The notes beneath the pieces were generated by a model that saw only the letters and a program-made list of their open reading frames with translations, made no database searches and was not told the DNA's origin. The position numbers and the translations under genes are program-made. A stretch of 64,000 nucleotides of DNA from Dipetalonema caudispina (lineage: Eukaryota; Nematoda; Chromadorea; Rhabditida; Onchocercidae), in assembly GCA_013365325.1 (NCBI GenBank), contig JABVXV010000079.1:154845-218844 (forward strand). Reading direction: 5' to 3'. Below, piece by piece: positions 23,583-35,300 of this stretch; position 1 is the stretch's first letter; every line of letters starts with the position of its first letter.

Positions 23583-24454
23583 ATGACTGCGGAACCTGGA
23601 TTTGTTGGTATAAAATTTTGCCCGGAATGGTAAGTTCTTCACTTCAGTTTTAAAAAGTTCAAGAGATTAAAGTTTGGAGACGGTTTGCGCTTGCTGGAAA
23701 TGGTGTAGGGTTGCTTCAAGTAAGTTACGTTGATATTTGCAATAGATGATAAGTTCATCTTGAATTCTTTCGTGGCCATCCATAGCAAGAATATCAGTGT
23801 TATTTAATGAGGTTTTCTCAATAGCCGAAGATTATTTCAGCAATAATATGTTATATCCGAAAGAGGACAAAGAAAATAGGCAGTTGTTATATGCATGTCG
23901 GAATTGTGATCATAAACAGCTTTCTGAAAATCCGTGTATTTATGTCAACAAATTAATGCATGAAGTGGAGTAAGTTTTGCTCGGAACGTGTTGTTGCGTT
24001 TTATTTTTCGGGAGAGATTAGTTTTCAAATTCAACTTGAATCCAAGTTTTCATCTGCTTATAATATCTATTCATTTCAGACTAATTAATCTTCCAATTCA
24101 GCATTAAGACTGTTATTTTTAATTGTTTTTAGCGAATTAACTCAAATTGTGGCTGATGTTGTACACGACCCGACATTGCCGAAAACTGAGGATCATCCTT
24201 GCCCAATGTGTCAAGGACGAGAAGCTGTATTTTTCCAGGCTCAATCTAGGAGAGCAGAAGTATGCTTTGATTAACTTTTTTTTCATATGGATTTTTTTTA
24301 CGTAAGTCTTTTTATATGCTCCATTTGATTTTTGAATTACATTTTAAGTAAAAGTTGTCATTGTAAAAGTTCGCGAACAGCTCTGTTTTAGGAAGAGATG
24401 AGGCTGTATTATGTTTGCATGAATCCAAGCTGCGCACATCGGTGGACCGATTGA
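23583..24454 (+). CDS. rpb-9: RNA polymerase II subunit RPB9
   Basis: RPB9 is the small zinc-ribbon subunit of Pol II that aids transcription fidelity and start-site choice. Four exons (23583-23629, 23841-23969, 24133-24259, 24392-24454) encode 121 residues. The first begins [16 protein letters not shown], and the conserved EPGFVGI identifies the start. Zinc ligands are C13, C16, C35 and C38 in the N-terminal ribbon and C82, C85, C110 and C115 in the C-terminal ribbon. The linker [18 protein letters not shown] and the end CAHRWTD are typical. The first exon was hidden because a longer unrelated frame overlaps it. It lies between vha-8 and the LAMTOR2 gene on the same strand. Confidence 0.96.
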
Positions 24455-25202
24455 AATTGCAGTTATTTGAAGTTAAAAATTTGTGTGAGTTGAGTGGTTC
24501 GATTTTGTGATCTCCGTTGTTATGTACTTTTACAATCAATTACAATCAGTTTCTTGTTCAGTTGAAGCCTTTTACTTCTGATGTTTTCATTGTTTTGAGA
24601 TTCCTTTAGTAGTTGGAATCATTACATGGCTTTGCCATTTCTCTTTATGATTGCCATCATATTATATATCATCACTTTCCACTTCACATATGAGCACACA
24701 TTATGTTATATACTACCATATTCTGAAATGTAAGATTTTAGGTATAAGTCAATTATGGTTTCTATCGCGGAAGTTTAGTGATCTGTCATTAGACATGGTA
24801 CTTTTCCGTATTTCTCTTTTAAATTTTTTGTTTCCGTTCAATCTCCGGTTTTAGTATATTGTTATCTGTTTATGGCAAAATATAAAATATTATATAAATG
24901 TTTTGCTTGCTTACTTATCGACTCTTTCACGGTTGGATTCATTTTATTTTGGTTGTATGTGAAATAAAGTAAGAAAAATGGGAAATAATGATAGGTGTAG
25001 AAGTCGTGAAGATATAGAGACTGTCAAAAGTATGACTATTAAAAGCAGTCTTAATATATTACTGTTACTAGAATCATGAAGTAGAGTACATTGGATTTTC
25101 TAAGTAGTTTGATGTAATTTCAAGTTTTTTTCTGATTGATCATGCAGGAAAAAGAGGTGAGATGGAGGTAGGTAGAAATTCTAATGCAAATCTAATCTCA
25201 TG
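24455..25202 (+). other. rpb-9 to LAMTOR2 interval
   Basis: I see no gene. It contains the rpb-9 3' region (an AATAAA at 24963) and ends in the acceptor before LAMTOR2. The 790-bp distance is longer than typical operon spacing. Confidence 0.5.
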
Positions 25203-25212
25203 TTTTATTTAG
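25203..25212 (+). promoter_or_regulatory. TTTTATTTAG acceptor before LAMTOR2
   Basis: Acceptor-like site 32 bases upstream of the LAMTOR2 ATG, a candidate for spliced-leader addition. Confidence 0.5.
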
Positions 25213-25244
25213 CTAGAGTTTATGACTAGATCTGAATTGAAGTA

Positions 25245-26275
25245 ATGTTGAAACCAAAAGCATTAACCGAAGTGCTCGGACAAGTCAATACGCCAAATAC
25301 AAAAAGTGGTGCTCTCTTGCTAAATCGTGAAGGTCATTGGCTTGTGCTTTTTTTTGAACAATAAGATAACTTAAAAGTACTTTTTTCTCAATTTAGCAGC
25401 ACATAACTGAAACATAATGAAAGCGAAATTATAAATTAAACAAATAGGATTACGTAGTTTAGATTAATGATTTGTCAGAATTATTCTTTTCACGTGAATT
25501 CCATTCTAATTACTTATATTGCCGTTGAAAGTTCAACTGATTATTTCTGCTAGCTAAGTCAGGATGAGTTTCATCCTTCTGATGACATCTCTAATCACAT
25601 CGTTTGAAAGCATCGGTATAGCAAGTGTAATAATCTCGTCTAGTAATGTTTGAACAGTCAGTTGAATGCAAGCATCATTTTTTTTTTTTTTTTAATATTT
25701 CGATTGATGTTAATGTAATACCTATTTCAGGTTTACTGCTTGCGTATAGCGGTTATGATACTGTTGGAGGAAATGATGCAAATGCAACCGTATCTGCTGC
25801 TTTGATTTCCAATATTTGGGAGACTTTCGAAAGACAAGGTGAAGCGTTTTTTTTTTCCTGTTTTAATATTTGCAAATTTTCAGTAGAAATTTTTGCCATA
25901 AATGATTAAAATGAAATAACTAAACAAACTGATAATTAATCGGTAAACTTTCTTTAAATTTTCTTCTATCGCGGGTATGTGATATGAAAGCCACATGTTT
26001 CGAAGTAATGGTGGGATGCCGTAGAATTAAGTAAATATATAATCAAGAAGCTAACGCTTTACCTAATGTTGAATGATTTTCTAGGAGTGCGAGAAAATTT
26101 GACGGAGATGCTGGTGGAATGCGAAAATGGGGTAATTGCCGTCACACGCATAGCCAATATGCTACTAGCAATAAAAGCAGGAAGTGAAGTGCCACTTGGC
26201 CTTCTTCGGGCAAAACTTCGTGCACTTGCCGATTACCTTTATACACCACTAACTGTTGTTTCTTCCAAAGATTGA
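25245..26275 (+). CDS. lmtr-2: Ragulator subunit LAMTOR2 (p14)
   Basis: LAMTOR2 is a roadblock-fold subunit of the Ragulator complex, which anchors Rag GTPases and MAPK scaffolds on lysosomes for mTORC1 signalling. Exons 25245-25332, 25731-25838 and 26085-26275 encode 128 residues (human 125). Diagnostic stretches are MLKPKALTEVLGQ, LLLAYSGY, ISNIWETFERQG and the C-terminal AVTRIANMLLAIKAGSEVP followed by LGLLRAKLRALADYL. Relative to the human protein there is a slightly longer loop (TVGGNDANA) after the SGY motif. Splice phases agree throughout. It is the last gene of the same-strand run vha-8, rpb-9, LAMTOR2, and its partner V-ATPase is known to interact with Ragulator functionally. Confidence 0.94.
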
Positions 26276-29200
26276 CATGAAATCTGCTTGTCCTCTTCAT
26301 CCCTTAAATCTATAGTTTTTAACTTTTTTAAATTATTCGAGGTATAAATTAAGAATTTTAAGTTAAAAACTATATACATTTTTAAAGAGTGTGAGATTTA
26401 TTCTTAGCAAGGGATTTTAATTTTACTTGATAAGAAACGTTTGACATGAGGTTCTAATAATCGTTATCTGCTTCCTGTTTTTAGACATTGTTCGTTCAGA
26501 CAGACACACACACACACACATAGCCCAGAATTTGCATTAATCTGTGTAGTTTGAGCATAAACTATGTAAATAATGTCATTAAATAGTTTTCTTGGAAGAG
26601 ATTCAAATTGTGAAAATACTTTGGTTATATAGTTATGCATAATTTGGGAATATTAAAGGGTTGCATGACGTTGTGATATGAAAAGTTTGATTTTGTATGC
26701 AAAAATGTTTACTATGTTATTATACTTTCATTACTGCATGTTTGATAATCGGTTAATTTTGCCTTTTTTTTTTGTTATGCAAAAGAAAAAAAGACTTTTC
26801 AGTCAATTCTTCACTAAAATTTTCTTTGTCATGAAATTAGGTTCTCATGTTTTATCGATTTTCATCAGTTGTTATTGAAAGCTGATTGGCAATATTGATA
26901 TGGTTCATGAAACTAATATCAGTTTTATTAATTTTATGTATTTCCTGAAAAATCTTTCGTGTATTATATTGCGTTATGAACGCATCTGGTAATTCAGCAT
27001 GATTTATTTGCAAAAAAAAAAAAAAAAAAAAGGCGAAGAAAGGATGTATTGATGAATCAAATTGAAAATTTTGAATTATGAATTATATATATGAGTCACC
27101 AAATAAAGAAATATTGTGTATATTATGTAAAAAGCTATTGTACGAAGAATTTTCTGTAAAGAAGTTTCAAGACCTATTGAAAAGGGTATGAATTTTTGTG
27201 AAATTTAAGTGATTCCACAATTATATTTGTATTGGCAAGTAGTAGTTGTGTATTTGATTTCGAAGCAAATATACGATTAATTGGGAATAAGTTCTCAATT
27301 GATTCTTGTCTTCTATCTTTCTTTTCTCTTGCGGCCATTTAGATAAAATTACAAATTGCAGTAGTATTAGTCTGAGTTCAGAAACTTTATGTGATCATCT
27401 GATAGAAGTGGTTTCACTGATGTTTTAAAAGATATGAAATTTCAGTTCATTACTTGCCTCATCTTGATAATTGTAGGGAATTTGCACTTCTTGGAAAGAT
27501 CATTGTCTGCTACTCAAAAAATAAATATTTTTGCATTGCAAGTAAAAAGGAAATTTAGTGATAATATACAAATATAATGACAATTTATAAACAGATGCAA
27601 CAGAAATTATAATTAATTTAATAAAATTTATAGCAATTTCTCCTGCTATCGTTGCAATTCGCTATATCATTGTTAAAAATAAAGAATTTATGAAAGTACC
27701 TGTGATCAAGCTGTAAATAAGTCAACAAATGAATACTGAAAATAATATTCAACGAAGAATCAAAACGTAATTGTTTGAATGATCGATTTTTTCAAAGTTC
27801 TTAAACAGAAGTAATTATCCAATATGAGATTGAAGTGATTTTAAGAAGCCTTGTTAAGATTATCCGTCATAAAAATAGGAAGTGTCCAATTTAATATATT
27901 GTAAACAATTTATTTACATACTGTACGATTATGGATACAAATATAGAAATTTAGTATTCACAGTATTGTAGCAATAATTATCAGATGCATATTTATTAGG
28001 TAGAGAGATGTTTACTTTCATTTTTGAAGTATTATTTATGCATGCAAAAATGATATATGTAAAATACTTAAAATTGAGTATCCTTCAAAAATGTGTATCA
28101 ATTCCGTTTTTATGAATTAATTAATGCCTATTCAATAAAAAAATCATAAAAAGTAAGAGGAAATATTTAATTTTATCACAAAAAATCCTTTTTTTTATAC
28201 TACCTGGAAACTTTAAGTAATTCATTGTTGTCTGACTAAATGTAGATATTTTTTGCTGTTGAAGTGCTTTAAACCATTTGATTTCATTGCTTATCTGTTG
28301 TTATCACTATATCATAAGATTCTCTGTGATGAAAAATATCGCAACGTAGAACATATCTCTTCAACGAGGTTAGTTTTTTTTTTTTTTTTTTCATTAATTA
28401 TTCATTCCTTTTGTCTGCATAAAACTAATATATCGGTTATATATTAGATTATGTCATTTCAAATGGCAGTTCGGAATTTTGTAATAAAACAAAAAGAATT
28501 ATGTAAAGAATATCAACTGATATCTTTTAAAAAGAGAGAATAGATATGATTTCATTTCGTAATGGAAGGTAATTAAAGCCATAGAATAAAATATTTACAG
28601 AAACAAAAATTAGCACAGTATTATCAACGTTAAAAACATCTATTATTATTTGATTTAAAAAAATATTTCCTCTTGTTCTAACCAAAGCTGAAATATTAGA
28701 TGAAGAGTGTATTCTGCAGTGAAAGAAAATTTTTCATTGAAATCGTTTTGAATAAGAATCAAATGTAAGACATGAAACAAAAATAACAATATAGGGAAAT
28801 AATCATTTTATTCAATTTACATTCTATTTGATGTTAATTTATTGTTAATTATTGATAAGGAATTGATATAAAAATCTTTTATCAACATTTCATTTCAAAA
28901 TATTTTTGTTGATAATTAATGATCAATACTACGACAAATTGATTGATGAAAAGTTAAAAGATTAGAAGACAGTGGAAAGAAATAGTAATGAATGTATCAC
29001 ATGAATCAATCAGTATATACAAGCTTCTTGAAGCAAAATATTAAGTTGGTCAAATCGGGTTGGATCGGATTCGTCAATCTTCTGTTTTGGCATTTATGCA
29101 TTTGAACCTTTAAAATCATTTCAAAATTCATCAAATTTTTCTCAAAAAATTTATTGGAAAACGAAAAACAAATCGACTATTTCTAAATGTGCAACCTTTA
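26276..29200. other. LAMTOR2 3' region and intergenic DNA
   Basis: A perfect 15-bp stem (26311-26325 with 26360-26374) lies 35 bases after the LAMTOR2 stop, probably in its 3' UTR. A CA repeat lies at about 26508-26520 and a poly-A run at about 27011-27030. No further gene is supported. Confidence 0.55.
26311..26374 (+). repeat. 15-bp stem hairpin in LAMTOR2 3' region
   Basis: TATAGTTTTTAACTT at 26311-26325 is exactly complementary to 26360-26374, with a 34-base AU-rich loop. It could act in 3'-end formation or mRNA stability, which is inference from position only. Confidence 0.8.
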
Positions 29201-29353
29201 TTAAGGTCCACCACCACCACCACCACCACCACCACCACCACCTTGTTTCATTCTTGCCTGTGCTTCCTTGATGTAAGGTTCCAGAATTCCCATATGATAG
29301 GCAACACCAAGACCGATTAAAATGAGCAGAAATAGAATTACAGCTGCACCCAT
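29201..29353 (-). CDS. 50-residue single-pass membrane microprotein with Gly tail
   Basis: An uninterrupted frame reads from ATG (29353 to 29351) to TAA (29203 to 29201). Residues 2-19 form a strongly hydrophobic segment (GAAVILFLLILIGLGVAY), followed by HMGILEPYIKEAQARMKQ, an amphipathic basic segment. The tail is 12 glycines and a final proline. The Gly run is coded by (GGT)11 plus GGA. The hydrophobic-then-charged order and clean stop argue for a real small tail or signal-anchored protein. I do not recognise a named family. The trinucleotide tract is repeat-prone and may vary in length between strains. It lies alone between LAMTOR2 and the TACC gene. Confidence 0.65.
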   Translation of the reverse strand: MGAAVILFLLILIGLGVAYHMGILEPYIKEAQARMKQGGGGGGGGGGGGP

Positions 29354-32303
29354 GTTGAATTGTTTGTTCTTTCTCGATATGTTCTATAATTAAAGCTTTC
29401 TTTTGGAATTTACGCAATTTAAATGCTCAAAAGAATTGAATTATACCGAGATTGTCTTTTTCCACTCACAGATTTTATATCAATTCGCTTTCCTGTTTTC
29501 CACTTCGAAAGATTAGTTTCAGTTCAAGAGTAGGAAGTGTTGTTCGACTTGTCCAAATATCCCTTTTGTTAAATGATTAAATCAAACACTGATTTTTTGC
29601 CATCATGTGTATTTATTTTATAAGCAAATGAATGGAAAATTTACATAGTTGTTAAATCTGCATAATTTAATTATTCATACATTTCATGTGAAAAATGCTA
29701 CAAATTTCTGTTGATTTATTCAAATTTTATATGTGAAAAGTAAATTCAAGAATATTTTCTCATAATAATTTGAATATATGATAAAAATTCAGCACTCAAA
29801 CTTATCATTAAAGGATTGCTAAAAAAAAAAAAAATTCCTGGAAAAGATTTAGAATAATTTATTTATGATTCCTCTCTTTAAATGTTTTGCGAAAAAAAAG
29901 TGATGAAATTTCTACTCAATTCCTATCATGTGAATTTCTCTGAAATTAATTACTTAATCAAGTTATTTCACATTTTCATGGAGAAAAAAGAATGTTCAAA
30001 AAAAAAAAAAAAGAAAATAATAATAATAATAATAATTACAAGTAAACATAATCATTTCGGAATGTCTCCTTTTTCATACTGAATGTTTCATTTTATTTTA
30101 TTTATGTAAACTGTGTAATACAAACATTTACTTTAACGTTTCGAGAAACTTAAAAAACGAAAAATGAATGCATTTTGCAATAAGATATGTTATTCTGTTA
30201 CAATATGGAACATTTCATTTTAATTGCTTTACGTTCGAGTAAAATAAATCCACAAATGATCTAAGCAAATTGCTAGTTTAATTATTTATATAAAAGAAAT
30301 GATTACTCGAAAAAGGTAATTTAATTTGTCTTCATCCAATCTGCAAACAACTTTTACAATTTAATTTCAAATGCTCCTTGTTCTTAATAATGAAACGATG
30401 TTACGGCTTATAACTGATAGTGAAAGCCTTAGAAGTGGAAGTAAGTGTAGGTTCATGAAATTTACTTATGGTGATAATAGCAACACGATCACATAATCGC
30501 AAAAGACGATTGTCCCCGGATCTCATGACATCTTGATTAATCTTAACGATCTATTAGCTAGTCAGGTGAACTATGATGTCATAATAATGGAATAAATGAA
30601 TTTTGAAATTGTTGACTTAAATACGAATTAGAGGTGGATGCAAAATGACATTCTCTGTACGAACCGAAAGGTGAGTATTCAAAAAAGTCCTAACAAAATG
30701 GACATACAATTTAAAGTATTACTCCAATTGCTACTGATGATTAATCAGATTTACCAAAAGAAATATCATCTCTCGAGAATTTCTTCTTAATGACAGTATT
30801 CTTTGCTGTTTCTTTCTTCCCAACATATCTGTTTTATCTCATTTCCATAGCACTGATGTTTGATTATTAATTCACGGATGCATATGCATATTTTTTTCAA
30901 TGTAAAAAAGGAACTCTTCAGCTAAAAGAATTTTTCCAAGCACATATGTCAAAACATCTATTAAACATATGAAGGAAAAATAAAATATCACGAAATAAGC
31001 GAAGAAAGCGGAATAAAATACAATTATAGTAGAGAAATTTTAATTCACAAACATTTCCTGAAGATTTATACTTCTATAAATATAGCAATTTGCACAGTAA
31101 AGATTAATTTAGAAAACATCATGCAAAGAATTGTTAAATTGTAGAAGATTAAAGGAAATCTCGAAATTCTTCCTTAGTTTCTTTTAAATGCTTTCTTAAA
31201 AATTAATTTTCTAGGTAGTCAAGATTGAGAAGGGGAGAAAAGAAATATGATATTCAGACCAACCAAAATTACTATAGGTAATGAAAGAAAAGTGCTTCTT
31301 GAATATCCTTTAATTTCTTCCCTTTCCCAGATGATAAGATATAGTTGTCCAGCTAAACCAAAATTTTTTGAATCCTTTGATTATACTAGACGAGTGATAT
31401 TTTCTGTGGTATGAGTATTCAAACTGACACCAGGGTTCAACATGCAACTCTATCGAAATTTGTCATTGTTTTCACTATAAATATGAGAAGGATAACAGAA
31501 AATTAGAAATGAAAGATAGACGAGATCTACTACTAAGCAAGAAGAAATAAACTGGCAGAGATTAAAACTTGGACACAACATCAAAGCGGCGTCATGACAA
31601 CTCTCATTGAATTTCAAACATGAATTCGAAAATATGGGATATGTGACAATCCTATTCTATTCAAATCCGGAAAACATTCCACAACTTAATGGCTGGAATG
31701 AGAACAATCAAGGCCCAATTAAACAAGCTTATAAACAATGAAAAAAAAAAGGTTATGAAGTGTAAAAAAGACTATGAAGCGCCATTTGAAGTACAAGAAA
31801 ACTGAAGTAAGAACAGATGCCTTTCAGGCTCACCGTATTCACAAAAGCTAGCATATACATATATATAAAATCATTGATGCACAACTAGTGTATATCTTCC
31901 GAGTGTTTCATTTTTCCGTTTCCGAATCATAAAAATTGCTAGGAGAAACAAAATTCCCGACTGTAAATAGAAATTAAAAACCTCTAGACGAATTTTTCGA
32001 ATATACATGATTCTCTACTTCTCCTTTTTTTGCTCGCTTAAAATCAGAGACCTATTTTTAATCTGAAACGAATTGAAAAGAAAACAAGAAAGCAAGTGAA
32101 AAGATCATAAATTAGAAAATTATGGAATTTAAATGACTATATTTCTAAGCTGTTTTGTAACTCGAATATACAGTTAAGAAGTAATACACAATAAAATTTA
32201 GCATATTACAACAGTGAAAATGCAACTTCCAAATTTTCAAAAAAGCAGCAGAGTGATATACTGGCATTAAGCTCCATTCGAACAAGGCGAAATTTTGTTC
32301 GAA
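29354..32303. other. Intergenic DNA and TACC 3' region
   Basis: I see no supportable gene. The frames present are short and AT-biased. The part next to 32303 must contain the TACC 3' UTR. Confidence 0.5.
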
Positions 32304-35300
32304 TCACACATCGCTCGAAGCATCATTTGCTTCAGCCTTCGTAATTACTTCTTCAAATATTGCTGTCATACTTTCCAGCTCTTTTTGCTAGAAATACAAA
32401 AGCTTATATGAAAAATAAAGGCAAAGGAAGGCAAAACCTATATTAAAAAGATTAAAATAAAGAAGCGCACAAATTAGCAAAAGGATTAAATACACTTAAT
32501 AATGGATTATATCAAATTAGGTATATTTTCAATGAAACAATTCTGAATTACGTTAATCAATGAGTCTATATTATATATAATACCTGATAAGCTAACACCG
32601 ATATCCACCTGAGAGTCTCTAGAATCAATGTGGTATTTTTCTAAATACATAATTAAATAAGACGGCATTGTATGGAGGATGAGTGACAGGCATTCTGCCA
32701 CTCACTTTTAGATCCTTCTATATTCTATATTCTAGCCCTCGACAATAAGATACTAAAATCGCAGAGCCTATTAGGCCACAAAAGATGCAACACGTAATAC
32801 TATAAGCTACAATTTCTTCTTCATTTTTCTACTTTTCTCCTTGCTGCCGAAATTCCTCGCCTTATTTGCTAGAAAAATATATTGCTGACTTTTAGTCCAA
32901 GCTCAAAGCGAGCAAGGAGTCCAAAAATTTCTTCATTTATTGGGTTTTCCGTAAACGATGCGCTTTATGGTAGTAATAAAGAATACATCAATTATCTCTT
33001 CTAAAAATTTCACTCCCACTTTTTAAATTTTATTTCCACTTTCTCATCACACAGTTTATTCCCTAATTTTATCACTAGTTTCGGTTTTTATATTTACTTT
33101 TCCTCATGTCTTCCTCACCATGATTTCCAATTCCTTCCGTTATAAAAGAAACTTGACAGCTTAAACAAAACAAAATGTGAAAAATTGAAAGAGCAGCCTG
33201 AAATGAGACCATAGCACGAGCAGAGAGTTTTAAATCAGGTATAATGACAGAACGAATGGTTCTAGATTATATGAACGGAAAACAGGTACTGGATCAAGTA
33301 TTTAGTAAGTGGAACTGGAACTAAACGATACGAAGAATTATTTGCATAGAAGAGTCTATATTAGACAAGAATGTATTCGTTGTTAAACTTAATCCAGATC
33401 AGGTTAATATTCATATCCGTGATCAAAGACAGGACAAAATCTCACTCATTCTCATATGCTACTAAAATAAATCTAATTTTCACTTCTTACTTCAATTTTA
33501 TTTTACTTGTCAATGTCCCCCTTCCCTGATTTACTGCGCAACGAATAAATATAATATAAAATAATTTGGAACGAACCAGTGAATCTATAATTATCATTTG
33601 CAAATTGAATTAGGCCAATTTTTAAGTCGCAGATTTCGTTTTATGATATGGTCCAAAAGTAAATCCCTCCCATCATCCTATTAATTGCAAATATACCGTA
33701 ACTTACCCTAGCTTCCAGACTCACAGTTAAACTGTCGATCTTTGATTCCTGATGTTTCACTTTCAAACGCAAACCGAGTGTATCCGCTTCATGTTGCTTT
33801 ATCAGTCTTTCTATTTCGTTATTTGCGCTGTAAAATTATCCGTTGACAACAATCTTGATATAGTGATCATAAAAATTTCATCTACCATAATCGTAATTTT
33901 TTGCAACACAAAAAAATTTTGCAGCACAAAGCCACAAATATATTTCTTTCGAAAAATAAGGTGACTACAGGAAATTTTACAAACGTTATACCAGAAAGAA
34001 GCAAAGCATTTGGTAAAATTATTTAAGTGTCCGTAAAGTAGTGACTCATGGCACAACAACATAATTGTTTAGACATTCATTCAATAAGTTTGCTGTACCT
34101 ATCGTGTTTCTTAAAAAATGTTTAAGGAAGACATTAGTCACTTAACTATTCATTCCAATCCATTCTTACTTAAAATACCAAATAAACTAAACAATTCTAT
34201 GTCACCGTGATAGATAAAAACAACTAACTTTTCAAAATGCTTCAGTAATTTGAACTTGAGCTAATGCACTACTAACAACTAAGGTTGTTATCTAACTAAG
34301 ATATCAAGTGGAACTGGCTAACATGGAACAATGAAAAATCAATATATATTTTACGGTTGCGTAGTTAATTAATGCTCACAGATCAAGCTGTTCTTCGGCA
34401 TTTCGTCGAAGCATTTCAAATTTCTCCGCGAGAAGTGAATATCTCCTTGCCATTTCTTCAGATGCGCTTTTTACACTGTCCTCATTCTGTAAATGAAAAT
34501 TCCTAGTTCTCAAAATCCAACATTTAATGCAAACATCTTCCAGTGAATCAGTGCAGGATATAGTCGCGCATCATGACTGTAGGTAGCTCTTCCGAAGGCG
34601 TCTCTTAATGCCAATTATCAAATTAGCCAGTTAAATTTACTCGTCAACCAGATGTGACTGGTGCCGATCAATTACAGATGGATTTTTTTGAATAACATTG
34701 TAATTTGGGCTTAAGAGAATCTCCCAGGATCATCTCCTATCGTTTCAATACCACCCAACTGAAGCCAATCATACACCTCAGTGAGATGTTCAAAGATGAG
34801 GAAACTACATTAATTTTGGTATTCACTAAAAATATGAGGTGATAAATTTATCTACTACATTAATTTTGGTATTCACTAAAAATATGAGGTGATAAATTTA
34901 TCTACTCCATTTATTCCTTTGGAAAAGTTCATAAAACATGACGAAATCATCCCATAGAAGGGATGATCAGCACCGCTAGCAACAAGCCATGAGTAATAAA
35001 AAGACAAAAAAGGAATCGTACTCGTTTAATTTCAACGCTTGTTTGTCGCAATTTCTCATAACGTCTGAATAGTTCACTGTAACTCGTCTCCAATGAATTC
35101 ACTTCTTCGGCTAGTTGATCTCGTTCTTTCAGCAGTTGAGTAACATCATCCGGTGATAAATTTCTTTCCGGTCCTGGTCTACCCACCGATTTCGATTCAC
35201 CTAAGCAATTTTTCTCTGCAATTTCAACACTTAAAGATTTGTGCCATTTTTTGATAAGTAAAAGAACCATATAATTAAGTTGGTAATTTTTTTGAAAATC

